A program made the translations under genes and the position numbers. Shown here one piece after another: positions 15,946 through 24,806 of a stretch of DNA of 64,000 nucleotides. The stretch comes from Streptomyces sp. AP-93 (lineage in GTDB: Bacteria; Actinomycetota; Actinomycetes; Streptomycetales; Streptomycetaceae). Numbering within the stretch: the stretch's first letter is position 1; every line of letters begins with the position of its first letter. The stretch spans positions 372,001 through 436,000 of the forward strand of contig NZ_JALGBX010000002.1 of assembly GCF_022808175.1 (NCBI RefSeq). Reading direction: 5' to 3'. The notes beneath the pieces are model-generated. The model did no database searches. It worked only from the letters and a program-made list of their open reading frames with translations, and was not told the origin of the DNA.

Positions 15946-17418
15946 TCAGACTCCCGTTGTCGCCGCGATCCGCCCCGACCGCACCGCCGCCACCAGTACC
16001 GCGTGGTCGGCCTCGCTCCGGTCGGCGTAGGCCACGGCGAAGCCGGCGATGGCCGCGTCCAGCTCGTCGCTCTTGCCGCAGTACCCGGACAGCAGCCGCG
16101 GGTCCGCGCTGTGCGCGTGGGCCCGCGCCAGCAGGGCTCCGGTCATCCGCCCGTAGTCGTCGAACTGGTCGGCGGACAGCGCCGCCGGGTCCACGCTGCC
16201 CTTGCGGTTGCGGAACTGGCGGACCTGGAAGGGTCGCCCCTCCACCGTCGTCCAGCCCAGCAGGATGTCGGAGACCACCTGCATCCGCTTCTGCCCGGCC
16301 ACCACCCGGCGGCCCTCGTGCTCCTCCGGCGGGGACACGAAGCCGAGCCCGGGCAGGTGCGGCAGCAGCGCCGAGGGACGGGCCTCCTTCACCTGGAGGA
16401 CCAGCGCCTCACCCCGGTGGTCGAGCAGCAGCACCACGTACGAGCGGGTACCGACACTGCCCGTGCCGACCACCCGGAAGGCCACGTCGTGGATCGCGTA
16501 CCGGGCCAGCAGCGGCAGCCGGTCGCCCTGCAGGGTCTCCAGGTACGGGCCCAGCGCGGCCGCCACGGCCGCCGCCTCCCCGTCGCCGACCCGGCGCAGC
16601 ACGGGCAGCGCGTCCACGAAGGCCCGGCCCCCATCGGGCGTGAGCTCGGTGGACCTGGCGGCGAACCGGGCGGAGGTGTTGTTGCGGGCCTTCTCCGAGA
16701 CCCGTTCCAGCGTGCCCAGCAGGTCACGGGCGTCGGTGTGCGAGACCAGTTCCTCGTCCGCGATGGCGTTCCACGCGTCGAGGGCCGGCAGCTTGGCCAG
16801 CAGGCGCATCGTGCGCCGGTAGGCGCCCGCCGCGTCGTGCGCGGCCGCCCGGCAGGTGGCCTCGTCCGCACCGGCCACCCGGCCCGCCAGGACCAGCGAG
16901 GTGGCCAGCCGCTTGAGGTCCCACTCCCACGGGCCGAAGACGGTCTCGTCGAAGTCGTTGAGGTCGATGACCAGCCGGCCGCGCGCGTCCCCGTACAGGC
17001 CGAAGTTGGCCGCGTGGGCGTCCCCGCAGATCTGCGCGCCGATCCCGGTCACGGGACCGCCGGAGAGGTCGTGGGCCATGAGCCCGGCCGCCCCGCGCAG
17101 GAAGGTGAAGGGGTTGGCGGCCATCCGGCCGACCCGTATCGGCGTGAGCTCGGCGACCCGACCGACGTTGGACTCCTCCACCGCCCGCACCGCGTCCGGC
17201 CGGTCGGCCGGGGCCTCGAACCGCGCGTGCGCCGCCCGGGGCACCCGTGTCCGCAGCGCCTTGCCCGCCTCCCGGGGAGAGCCGGCGGGCGAACCGGCCG
17301 GCGAACCGGCGGCCCGCGCCGCCGACCCCGCCGAGTACCGCGGAGCGAACCCCTCGACCACCGGGATCCGTACCGTCGACTCCGGTCCCACGCCACGCTC
17401 CTGCGCTACCGCCGTCAT
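15946..17418 (-). CDS. DUF2252-family protein
   Basis: A 490-residue DUF2252 protein. Recognisable blocks are RVGRMAANPFTFLRGAAGLM, GAQICGDAHAANFGLYGDA and LVIDLNDFDETVFGPWEWDL, which recall the catalytic loops of the protein-kinase-like/aminoglycoside phosphotransferase fold (GDAHAANF in place of HGDxxxxN, DFD in place of DxD), then VFRVVGTGSVGTRSYVVLL. The fold suggests phosphotransfer, but no substrate is known. ATG at 17418 with AGGGGG upstream; an earlier ATG at 17514 lacks conservation. A GSPAGSPAGSP micro-repeat sits near residue 40. Confidence 0.82.
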   Translation of the reverse strand: MTAVAQERGVGPESTVRIPVVEGFAPRYSAGSAARAAGSPAGSPAGSPREAGKALRTRVPRAAHARFEAPADRPDAVRAVEESNVGRVAELTPIRVGRMAANPFTFLRGAAGLMAHDLSGGPVTGIGAQICGDAHAANFGLYGDARGRLVIDLNDFDETVFGPWEWDLKRLATSLVLAGRVAGADEATCRAAAHDAAGAYRRTMRLLAKLPALDAWNAIADEELVSHTDARDLLGTLERVSEKARNNTSARFAARSTELTPDGGRAFVDALPVLRRVGDGEAAAVAAALGPYLETLQGDRLPLLARYAIHDVAFRVVGTGSVGTRSYVVLLLDHRGEALVLQVKEARPSALLPHLPGLGFVSPPEEHEGRRVVAGQKRMQVVSDILLGWTTVEGRPFQVRQFRNRKGSVDPAALSADQFDDYGRMTGALLARAHAHSADPRLLSGYCGKSDELDAAIAGFAVAYADRSEADHAVLVAAVRSGRIAATTGV

Positions 17419-17462
17419 GCGCCCCGCCCCCTGATCGCCATCGGATTTCGGCCCGACCGTAC

Positions 17463-18122
17463 CTAGAGCCCGGCGTCCCTGGCCAGCAGGGCCGCCTGTA
17501 CCCGGTTCTCGCATTCCAGTTTCGCCAGGATCCGGCTCACGTACGTCTTCACCGTGGCCTCGCTCATGTGCAGCCGCCGCCCCGCCTCCGCGTTCGACAG
17601 CCCCTCCCCCAGCAGGGCCAGTACCCCTCGCTCCCGCTCGCTCAGTTCGGCCACCCGGCGCCGCGCTTCCGCATCGCGGCCGGACGTCCGGCCGGACGCG
17701 AGCTGGTCCACCACGTGCCGGGTCGCCGCCGGGGACAGGTACGCGTCACCCATCGCGGCCGCCCGCACCGCGCCGATGAGTTCGCCCGGCGCCGAGTCCT
17801 TCAGCAGGAACCCCGCGCCGCCGCCGCTCAGCGCCCGCAGCACGTTCTCCTTCTCCCCGAAGGTGGTCAGGATCAGCGCCCGCACCTCCGGCGCCGCCCG
17901 CCCGAGCTCGGCAAGCGCCGTCAGCCCGTCCATCACCGGCATCTGGATGTCCAGCAGCATCACGTCCGGGCCGTGCGCCCGGGCCAGTTCCACCGCCTCC
18001 CGGCCGTTCGCCGCCTCGGCGACGACCTTGATGTCCGCCGCCGAGGTCAGGATCATCCTGATCCCGGCCCGGATCAGCGGTTCGTCATCAGCGATCACCA
18101 CGCGGATCACCTTGGCTGTCAC
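17463..18122 (-). CDS. NarL/FixJ-family two-component response regulator
   Basis: A 219-residue response regulator. The receiver domain starts IRVVIADDEPLIRAGIRMIL (acidic pair), the phospho-acceptor Asp is in DVMLLDIQMPVMDG near residue 56, followed by ALILTTFGEKENVL and the conserved Lys in GFLLKDSAPGEL. The C-terminal LuxR HTH reads LSERERGVLALLGEGLSNAEA and LHMSEATVKTYVSRILAKL. GTG at 18122 with GGAG six bases upstream. It directly follows the histidine kinase gene and is its cognate partner. Targets unknown. Confidence 0.9.
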   Translation of the reverse strand: MTAKVIRVVIADDEPLIRAGIRMILTSAADIKVVAEAANGREAVELARAHGPDVMLLDIQMPVMDGLTALAELGRAAPEVRALILTTFGEKENVLRALSGGGAGFLLKDSAPGELIGAVRAAAMGDAYLSPAATRHVVDQLASGRTSGRDAEARRRVAELSERERGVLALLGEGLSNAEAGRRLHMSEATVKTYVSRILAKLECENRVQAALLARDAGL

Positions 18123-18130
18123 CCGAGCTC

Positions 18131-19834
18131 CTACTGCTTGGCCTGGTACGCCTGCTTGTCGACGAGCTTGCCGTCCTTGAAGCAGAACCGGAAAACGCTG
18201 TCGCTGCCCAGGTCGGTGTCGTCGTCCGCCAGGAAGGCCAGACACGTCGCGCCCTGCGGACGCGGCGGCCCCTTCCGGTCGAGCCCCTCGGTCAGGACGC
18301 TGTCCCCACTGGGCAGCCTCGACCGCACCGCGTCCTCCGCTTCGCCCACGTGGACGGCGTCGTACTCGTCCTTGCCGAGCATCGCGTCGCCGACCGAGCC
18401 CACCAGCAACGCCACCGCGGCCCCGATCACGATCACCAGGACCACCATGGCCGCGACCGCGATCCCGCAGCCCAGCGTCACGCCCCCGGCCCGTCCGCTC
18501 CCGCTCAGCAGCTTCCGGTCGACCGCGTCCCAGTCGATCGGACCCTGCCCGCCGCCCCGCCCCCGCTGTCCGAAGTCGTCGGCGACCTCCTCCGCCCAGG
18601 CCTGCTGCGCCCCGGCCGGCTCGGTCCCGTACGGGAGCACCCCGGCCACCCGGAACCCGCCGCCCTCCGCGGCCCCCGCGTAGACCATCCCGCCGACCAG
18701 CCGGGCCCGCTCGCGCAGCCCGGTCAGACCCTGCCCGCCGGACACCACCTCACCGGCACCCGGACCGGCGGCCGGACCGTTGGCGATCTCCACCACCAAG
18801 GAGTCGTCCTCGTACCGCAGTTCCACCGTGATGGGCGCGCCCGGCGCGTGCTTGTAGGCGTTGGTCAGCGCCTCCTGCGCGATCCGGTACGCCGCGTGGT
18901 CACACGCCGCGACCAGCGGCCTGGGCTGCCCCGCGGTGGTGAGCCGTACGTCCGTCCCCGCGCTCCGCGCCGACTCCACGATCCCGGCGATGCCCGCCAC
19001 CCCGCGCGCGGCGGGCTGCGCCTCCTCGACCGGCAGCGGCGCCTCCACCCCGTCCCGCAGGATCCCGACGACCTCGCGCAGCTCGTGCATGGCAGCGACC
19101 GAGGCCTGGCGCAGGACGCCCACCGCCTCCCGCTGCCGGTCGGTCAGGACGGGATCGACCTCCAGCGCACCGGTGTGCACCGAGATCAGCGCGAGCTGGT
19201 GACCGAGGCTGTCGTGCATGTCCTGGGCGATGCGCTGGCGTTCGCGCAGTCGGGCCTGGCCCGCGACCATCGCCCGCTCGCGCAGCAGTTGGGTGTTGCG
19301 CTCCTGGAGGGCGCGCAGCAGCGTGCTGCGCTGGGACCAGTAGCGGCTGGCCAGACCGGGCATGACCACCATGGCCAGGAACATCAGCGTGCCGAAGACG
19401 ACGATCAGCACCGGCTGTCCCTGCGACCACTCCTTGACCACGGAGAGGCCGACCACCGCGGCGAAAGCCGCGGTGAAAGCGCCGAGCGCCCGCCCGACGC
19501 CGACGATGCGCCGCCCCGCCGACCAGCCGAGCGGGATCACCACGAGGAACGCCCCCGGAAGGTACGCGCCCACGGCCGAGCCCACCACCAGCGTGAGCAC
19601 CGGGAGCCGCCGCCGCAGCAGGGTCAGCACCACCACGGACACGGCGCTGGCCAGCATCCGGGCCGTGGAGCCCTTGTCGAGCTCCTCGACCCCCACCCCG
19701 AGCAGCACCAGCACCCCGGCCAGCGCGAGATCCCCCGCCAGCATCCGCCGGGTCCAGGGCTCGGGCCCCTTCACCCAGTCCCATCCCGCACGCAGCCTCG
19801 CCGTCACATCCACCCGGCCGACCCTAGACACCAT
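18131..19834 (-). CDS. Histidine kinase (HisKA_3 type) with an extra C-terminal membrane anchor and outside domain
   Basis: A kinase of up to 567 residues. Four to five N-terminal membrane segments (about residues 30-150) precede a HisKA_3 dimerisation domain with the phospho-acceptor in RIAQDMHDSLGHQLALISVH, then a HATPase_c domain (YRIAQEALTNAYKHAPGAPI and GGQGLTGLRERARLVGG). After the kinase core comes a further membrane segment (about residues 450-478, AAMVVLVIVIGAAVALLVG) and an approximately 90-residue domain with two Cys, predicted outside. This tail is atypical for the family and may be a second sensor. The start is uncertain: ATG 19834, or GTG at 19813 or 19807. Confidence 0.85.
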   Translation of the reverse strand: MVSRVGRVDVTARLRAGWDWVKGPEPWTRRMLAGDLALAGVLVLLGVGVEELDKGSTARMLASAVSVVVLTLLRRRLPVLTLVVGSAVGAYLPGAFLVVIPLGWSAGRRIVGVGRALGAFTAAFAAVVGLSVVKEWSQGQPVLIVVFGTLMFLAMVVMPGLASRYWSQRSTLLRALQERNTQLLRERAMVAGQARLRERQRIAQDMHDSLGHQLALISVHTGALEVDPVLTDRQREAVGVLRQASVAAMHELREVVGILRDGVEAPLPVEEAQPAARGVAGIAGIVESARSAGTDVRLTTAGQPRPLVAACDHAAYRIAQEALTNAYKHAPGAPITVELRYEDDSLVVEIANGPAAGPGAGEVVSGGQGLTGLRERARLVGGMVYAGAAEGGGFRVAGVLPYGTEPAGAQQAWAEEVADDFGQRGRGGGQGPIDWDAVDRKLLSGSGRAGGVTLGCGIAVAAMVVLVIVIGAAVALLVGSVGDAMLGKDEYDAVHVGEAEDAVRSRLPSGDSVLTEGLDRKGPPRPQGATCLAFLADDDTDLGSDSVFRFCFKDGKLVDKQAYQAKQ

Positions 19835-19898
19835 CCCGCCACCGGGCTGCCCTCTTTAGTCGCGCCCCCCACAACGAAAGTCTCCCGGCGCAGCCTCT

Positions 19899-20690
19899 TC
19901 AACGCGGTGCCGGACGCACCGCGGGCCCGCCGAGGGTGACGGCGAGGGCGGCCAGGGCCGGTACCCACCCCAGGGCCACGCCGAAGAGCCCCGCGTGCGC
20001 GGCCTCCGCGAGCGCGGCCCGGACGCCGTCCGCCCCCCAGCCGGACCGCGGCAGCGCCAGGAGGCCGGTGGCGGCGGCGAGCCCGGCCGCGGTGTGCGCC
20101 CAGGTCCGGGCGAAGGAGGGGGCGCCGGCCCAGCCGACGAAGACGCCGGCCAGCGAGACCAGGAGCACGGGCGGGCCCGCCTTCACCCCCCAGGGCAGCG
20201 GAAACCCGGGCAGGCCGTCGCCCAGGGGCGCTGACCAGCTCCCCCAGTCGCCGAACAGGGCCGCCAGGACGGCGGTGACGCAGGCGGCGACGGCACCGGC
20301 GTGCTGCGCCCGGGCACGCTCCACGCGGGCACGCTCCCCCCGGTCCGCCTCGGCCGGGGCACGCTCCCCCCGATCGGCCTCCCCCCGATCCGCCTCGACC
20401 GGGGCCTCCGGGCCCCCTGTCAGGGCCAGCACCACGCCCCGTCCCCGGACCGGGGGATGTCCGGGGCCGGGGCGCGGCACTGCCTGCGGGGTCGCCGGGC
20501 CAGCCGAAGCCGGCCCGGTCGAGGGCCCGTGGGCGGCCCCGGAGGGAGGTCGGGGGACCCTGCCCTCCGGGGCGGTCTTCGGCGTCGGGCCGAGGGAGCC
20601 GGCGGCCATGTCCGCCTCCGGCTCCTCGGAACCCTTCGCAGTGGCGGCGCGCCCGGACATGGACGCACCGGCGGGCCGGTCCGTGGTCAT
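19899..20690 (-). CDS. Hypothetical membrane protein with low-complexity N-terminal half
   Basis: A 263-residue protein whose first 130 residues are Pro/Gly/Arg-rich and contain repeats of the form EADRGERA (DNA 20330-20410 is correspondingly repetitive). The second half has three to four hydrophobic segments (AGAVAACVTAVLAALFG, PPVLLVSLAGVFVGWAG, TAAGLAAATGLLALP, ALGWVPALAALAVTLGG). No recognised domain. ATG at 20690 with GAGG at seven bases; an upstream ATG at 20765 would add only His/Arg repeats. Function unknown. Confidence 0.5.
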   Translation of the reverse strand: MTTDRPAGASMSGRAATAKGSEEPEADMAAGSLGPTPKTAPEGRVPRPPSGAAHGPSTGPASAGPATPQAVPRPGPGHPPVRGRGVVLALTGGPEAPVEADRGEADRGERAPAEADRGERARVERARAQHAGAVAACVTAVLAALFGDWGSWSAPLGDGLPGFPLPWGVKAGPPVLLVSLAGVFVGWAGAPSFARTWAHTAAGLAAATGLLALPRSGWGADGVRAALAEAAHAGLFGVALGWVPALAALAVTLGGPAVRPAPR

Positions 20691-20928
20691 CGCCCGGCCT
20701 CGGCGACGTGGACCGCGTCGGCGGTAGCGGCGGTATCGGTGGCGGTGGCGGTGGCGGTGACCCATGTGCGACGCCGCGCGGCGAATGATCCGATGCCGGC
20801 AAACAATTTTCTCCCCCTGGCTGGTATCGCTCTTGCTCAGGCTTGCCGAATTGTTTCGACCCCGCGCAGGTTCGGTTCAGACTCTTCCAGAGCCGGTAAT
20901 TGCGCGGAATACGCATTCGGATCGTTCC

Positions 20929-21663
20929 CTATACCCCTTTCGGCGCATCCGAGGCCGGGACGGCCCGGGCCGGCACGGTCCGGGCCGGCACGGTCCGGGC
21001 CGGCACGGTCCGGGCCGGCACGGTCCGGGCCGCACTCCCCACGGGAACGGCGAGCCGGCCAGTGGTGCGCCGCTGCGCGAGCGAGGCGGCCACGCCCAAG
21101 GCCAGCGACAGCCCGAGACCCACGGCCACCGAGCGGACCGGGTCGTCGCTGACGGCGCCGCCGAAATAGCCGACCCCCACGGAGCAGGCGGTCCACACCA
21201 GCTCCGCGAGCGCGGCCCCGGCGGCGAACCTGCCGAGAGGGTAGCCCGCGGCGCCCGCCGAGAGCCCGCCCAGCAACCGCCCGCTCGGCAGGAAGCGCAC
21301 GCCGACGAGGAAGGGAATGCCGCGCCGGTGCACCTGCCCGGACATCCACTCGAAGAGCTCGCCTCGCCGCCCGCGCGCCACCACGGCGCCCAGGCGCGCC
21401 CGGTCCCCGAGGAGCCGGCCGCACCGGTGTATCAGCAGGTCGCCGAGGAGCGCGCTGCCCCCCACCGACAGCACGACCAGCACGATCGACATCTCCCCGC
21501 GCGCCGCGAGCACACCACTGGTGATCAGCAGCACGTTGTTCGGCAGCAGCGGCGGCAGGGTCGTCAGCGCCAGGACCGCGTACGCCCAGCAGGCCGCGCC
21601 CGACAGGTTCCCCGCGAGGCCGGAGGTGACGTCGACCCAGGTCACGAGTGAGGCGATGTCCAC
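20929..21663 (-). CDS. DedA (SNARE-associated) family membrane protein
   Basis: A 244-residue DedA-type protein, a family implicated in lipid flipping and membrane homeostasis. Six hydrophobic segments are visible and the family core appears as GVRFLPSGRLLGGLSAGAAG, with the conserved Arg and Pro-Gly turn. The last 35 residues are a tandem repeat of RTVPA encoded by a perfect 15-bp DNA repeat, outside the family domain. Two small acidic residues normally found in the first re-entrant loop are not evident. ATG at 21663. Confidence 0.78.
   Translation of the reverse strand: MDIASLVTWVDVTSGLAGNLSGAACWAYAVLALTTLPPLLPNNVLLITSGVLAARGEMSIVLVVLSVGGSALLGDLLIHRCGRLLGDRARLGAVVARGRRGELFEWMSGQVHRRGIPFLVGVRFLPSGRLLGGLSAGAAGYPLGRFAAGAALAELVWTACSVGVGYFGGAVSDDPVRSVAVGLGLSLALGVAASLAQRRTTGRLAVPVGSAARTVPARTVPARTVPARTVPARAVPASDAPKGV
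20961..21033. repeat. 15-bp tandem repeat inside the DedA gene
   Basis: CGGGCCGGCACGGTC is repeated about four and a half times without interruption, keeping frame (RTVPA units on the minus strand). Such an array can gain or lose units by slippage without destroying the gene, so copy number probably varies between strains. Confidence 0.9.
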
Positions 21664-21873
21664 TGCCTTCCCTCCATCCGTCGGCTCCGGCCACGAGGGT
21701 CCGGGCGGCCGGCGCTACCTCTTTCGAGGCATCCGCCGGGTCAAAGGTGAGTGATGACCCCAGGTCAGCGGGTCATTAGCGTCGGTTCGGCGTCTGCCGA
21801 GCGCGCCTTCCCCACGACAGTAACCTAAGCTATCGATAGATTCACTATCACCTATCAGCCTAGGCGGGCACAC

Positions 21874-22551
21874 ATGACCGACGTGATGCTGTTCCTCAGG
21901 GAGTTCGCCCGGACCCGTCGGGACACGGGAGCCATCGTTCCCAGCAGTCCCTTACTGGCCCGGGCCCTCACCCGCTACGTGATCCCCGGCCCCGGCCGGC
22001 CGCGACCGTGCTCGAAGTCGGCCCCGGCACGGGCGCCGTGACCCGCCACATCCAGCCGGCGCTGGGCCCCCTCGACACCCTCGACCTGATCGAGCCCAAC
22101 CCGCGGTTCGCCGATCTGCTGCGGCACGCCTACCGGGGCGACCCGCGCATAGGCCTGCGGCCCGGACTGGTCCAGGACCACGAACTGGGCTCGTACGACA
22201 CGATCGTGTGCGGCCTGCCCTTCGCGAACTTCCGGGCCGCCGTCGTGGAGGAGATCCTCGGGCAGCTGCTCGGCGCGCTGAATCCGGGCGGCACCCTTTC
22301 CTTCTTCGCGTACGCCGGCATCCCGCCGCTGCGCCGGGCGCTCACCTCCGGCGAGACCCGCGCACGCACGCTGGGAACCCAGGCCGTGCTGGAACGCACG
22401 CTGCGGCGCCACCGGTTCCGCACCGAGACGGTGCTGTGGAACGTACCGCCCGCCCACGTGCACCACCTGACCCCGGCGGCCCCGGCTCTCGCCACACCGG
22501 CACTCGCCACAGCGGCCGACGCCTACAGCGGCCGACGCCTACAGCGGCTGA
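21874..22551 (+). pseudogene. SAM-dependent (phospholipid N-) methyltransferase, broken by a frameshift and a 16-bp duplication
   Basis: ATG at 21874 begins MTDVMLFLREFARTRRDTGA, followed by IVPSSPLLARALTRYVIPGP, typical of phospholipid N-methyltransferase-like proteins. Near 21995-22005 the frame is lost: the SAM-binding motif VLEVGPGTGAVTRHI and the rest (LIEPNPRFADLLRHAY, YDTIVCGLPFANF) lie in another frame, and one inserted base would restore PATVLEVGPG. At the 3' end a 16-bp direct duplication (22511-22542) moves the stop TGA (22549-22551) out of frame; deleting one copy restores DAYSG-stop. Two independent lesions indicate decay, though an assembly error at the first GC-rich site is possible. 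Confidence 0.78.
22511..22542. repeat. 16-bp tandem duplication at the 3' end of the methyltransferase gene
   Basis: AGCGGCCGACGCCTAC occurs twice head to tail, followed by AGCGGCTGA. It removes the methyltransferase stop codon and also lies at the 3' end of the convergent MerR gene, whose stop (22539-22541) falls inside the second copy. Confidence 0.9.
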
Positions 22552-23186
22552 TCCCCCGCCCGGGCGGACATCCGCCCGGAGGCATCCTCCTGAGCGATCC
22601 GGCGCAGGGCCGACATGGCCGCGTCGCCGAGGAGGGTGCCGAGGACGACGCCCTCGACCTTGCCGTCCGTACTGGGCACCCGTGCGAGGACGGCCAGCTC
22701 GGCGTCGGCCAGAGGTCCGGCCGCGGCCGCGTACGCGTCGAGCAGGGCCAGCAGATCGCCCCGGTCCAGGTCGCGGTAGGTCACGACGATCTGGACCAGC
22801 GCCTTCCAGCCGGGGTTCGCGGGCTTGACCACCCAGCCGTGCCGCCGCACCAGGTCCTCCACGGCACGTTCGGCACCCGCCCAGTCGTCCTCCGGGCTCG
22901 GCTCGGCCACGGCGCGGGAGACCGCGGACTGGGCGACGCCGAGCATGCCGTGGACCGTGCGGTGGGGGGAGTCGACCTCGCCGAGCACCTCGCGGACGGC
23001 GGCGATCGACAGGCCGCCGACCTCCAGCATCGCCCGGATCAGCCGCAGCCGGTGCGCGTGCCCCTCGGAGTAGCTCACCTGGTTCGGACTCGTCCGCTCG
23101 CCGGACGGCAACAGCCCTTCACGGGTGTAGTACTTGACCGTCGCTACCGAAACTCCGGTACTCCGCGCCAGCTCTCCGATACGCAT
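22539..23186 (-). CDS. MerR-family transcriptional regulator
   Basis: A 215-residue MerR regulator. The HTH is at the very N-terminus (MRIGELARSTGVSVATVKYY, then TREGLLPSGERT), followed by the typical YSEGHAHRLRLIRAMLEVGG helix and IAAVREVLGEV. The C-terminal 130 residues form an effector domain with no Cys cluster, so a metal sensor is unlikely and a small organic ligand is more plausible. ATG at 23186. It is convergent with the broken methyltransferase. Confidence 0.86.
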   Translation of the reverse strand: MRIGELARSTGVSVATVKYYTREGLLPSGERTSPNQVSYSEGHAHRLRLIRAMLEVGGLSIAAVREVLGEVDSPHRTVHGMLGVAQSAVSRAVAEPSPEDDWAGAERAVEDLVRRHGWVVKPANPGWKALVQIVVTYRDLDRGDLLALLDAYAAAAGPLADAELAVLARVPSTDGKVEGVVLGTLLGDAAMSALRRIAQEDASGRMSARAGDQPL

Positions 23187-23517
23187 TCCGCCAGGATACT
23201 GCGCTCCCCCTCCGCGTTTACCCCCCGACGAAAAACCGACGACGACCCGACGACAACCCGGCGACAACCCGGCCGGAGTCCGCCGCCCCGTGAATTGCCC
23301 GGCTCTTTATCGGTCTTGAATTCGCGCACGATCACGCTTCCGCGCCGGACCGCGGGGCGGGGCTCGGTCCACGACCGGACTCAGACCGGACTCCCCTCCC
23401 GGCCGAAGGCGTCGGGCACGGCCCGGAAGCGGCTCCGGATCCTCCCGGCCCGCACGGCCACCCGAGACCCTCGTCACGCCCCGCCCAAACCCCCTGCCCA
23501 CACCCCGGACACAACGA
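23187..23517. other. Gene-free stretch between MerR promoter and tRNA-Leu terminator
   Basis: About 330 bp with no credible gene. It contains short imperfect repeats of CCGACGACAACCCGG type (23225-23275) and a locally AT-rich patch at 23295-23320 that may hold the MerR promoter. Long ORFs crossing it on either strand have poor codon usage and are judged spurious. Confidence 0.5.
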
Positions 23518-23557
23518 AAGAGCCCCCGCTCCGGATCTCTCCGGAGCGGGGGCTCTT
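23518..23557. terminator. Strong hairpin terminator after tRNA-Leu
   Basis: AAAGAGCCCCCGCTCCGGA pairs with TCCGGAGCGGGGGCTCTT around a four-base loop. On the minus strand it stands eight bases past the tRNA-Leu 3' end and is followed by a short T-rich run. Confidence 0.88.
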
Positions 23558-23564
23558 CCATCTG

Positions 23565-23647
23565 TGCGCGAGGGGGGATTTGAACCCCCACGTCCCGAAG
23601 GACACTGGCACCTGAAGCCAGCGCGTCTGCCGTTCCGCCACTCGCGC
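23565..23647 (-). tRNA. tRNA-Leu (CAG)
   Basis: The minus strand folds as a class II tRNA: acceptor GCGCGAG pairs with CTCGCGC, anticodon stem-loop CTGGC-TTCAGGT-GCCAG (anticodon CAG), an extended variable arm TGTCCTTCGGGACGT, and T-arm GGGGG-TTCAAAT-CCCCC. The long variable arm and anticodon identify Leu. CCA is not encoded. Confidence 0.96.
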
Positions 23648-23939
23648 AAGTGGCTACCAGCGGTTCTTCCCTTGCGGGCCGTTCCCCTGGCGACATCGGA
23701 ACATTAGCACGTCGGATGGGGTGGATTCACATCGCTTTTCGTGCTCTCCCGGCTCCCGCCGACGACCGCCCCTCCCGTACTCGCCCGCCGGTGCGGGACA
23801 CTGTCCTCGGGGCGCCCCTACGATCGCTTGTGAGGACCAACACTCATGCGCACGTGACCGATGGGGAACCACCCGAATCCGCCATGCGTGGATACGATCA
23901 GTAAGCAGTACAGGGCGACAACGACGGAGGAGGTGCCCC

Positions 23940-24797
23940 ATGGGAGTCCTGAAGCGGTTCGAGCAGCGACTCGAAGGTCTGGTGAACGGCACCTTCGCCA
24001 AGGTGTTCAAGTCCGAGGTCCAGCCGGTGGAGATCGCGGGCGCCCTCCAGCGCGAGTGCGACAACAACGCCACCATCTGGAACCGCGAGCGCACCGTCGT
24101 CCCCAACGACTTCATCGTGGAGCTGAGCGCGGGCGACTACGAGCGCCTGAGCCCCTATTCGGGCCAGCTCGGCGACGAGCTCGCGGGCCTCGTCCGCGAC
24201 TACGCCAAGCAGCAGCGCTACAGCTTCATGGGCCCCATCAAGGTCCAGCTGGAGAAGGCCGACGACCTGGACACCGGGCTCTACCGGGTCCGCAGCCGCA
24301 CGCTCGCCTCCAGCACCTCCCAGTCCCCCGGCCAGCACGGTCCAGGCCAGGGGCAGGGCCACCCCCCGGCCCAGCCCGGCGGCTACGGATACCCTCCGAC
24401 CGCCGCGCCGCCCATGCCCGCCGGACCGCCCCCGGGCGGCCCCGGTGCGCGCCGGCCGGGCCCCGGCGGACTGGCCGGACCTGGCGGACCGGCCCCCGTA
24501 CCCACCGGCGGCGCCGTCCGGCGCCACTGGATCGAGATCAACGGCACCCGCCACCAGATCTCGCGCCCGACGCTCGTACTCGGCCGAAGCACCGAAGCCG
24601 ACGTGCGGATCGACGACCCCGGCGTATCGCGCCGGCACTGTGAGATCCGGACCGGAACGCCCTCGACGATCCAGGATCTCGGGTCCACCAACGGCATCGT
24701 GGTGGACGGGCAGCACACCACCCGCGCTACGCTCCGCGACGGTTCGCGGATCGTCGTGGGCTCCACCACCATCATTTACCGGCAAGCCGAAGGGTAA
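23940..24797 (+). CDS. fhaA: FHA-domain protein FhaA (DUF3662/FHA)
   Basis: A 285-residue phosphothreonine-binding adaptor at the head of the pknB locus. The N-terminal DUF3662 domain (MGVLKRFEQRLEGLVNGTFA, then KSEVQPVEIAGALQRECDNN) spans residues 1-120, a Pro/Gly/Gln-rich linker follows, and the C-terminal FHA domain (residues 198-282) has LVLGRSTEADVRIDDPGVSR, RRHCEI and IQDLGSTNGIVVDG. FhaA is a PknB substrate linked to peptidoglycan synthesis in actinobacteria. ATG at 23940 with GGAGGAGGT at ideal spacing. The 292-bp upstream gap holds its promoter; I see no gene there. Confidence 0.93.
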   Translation: MGVLKRFEQRLEGLVNGTFAKVFKSEVQPVEIAGALQRECDNNATIWNRERTVVPNDFIVELSAGDYERLSPYSGQLGDELAGLVRDYAKQQRYSFMGPIKVQLEKADDLDTGLYRVRSRTLASSTSQSPGQHGPGQGQGHPPAQPGGYGYPPTAAPPMPAGPPPGGPGARRPGPGGLAGPGGPAPVPTGGAVRRHWIEINGTRHQISRPTLVLGRSTEADVRIDDPGVSRRHCEIRTGTPSTIQDLGSTNGIVVDGQHTTRATLRDGSRIVVGSTTIIYRQAEG

Positions 24798-24806
24798 GCG
24801 GGGGCA

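Noticed and set aside
22008..23615. A 535-codon ORF from the methyltransferase through MerR antisense to the tRNA-Leu
   Set aside because: Only the first 180 codons are methyltransferase; the remainder exists because the 16-bp duplication removed the stop.
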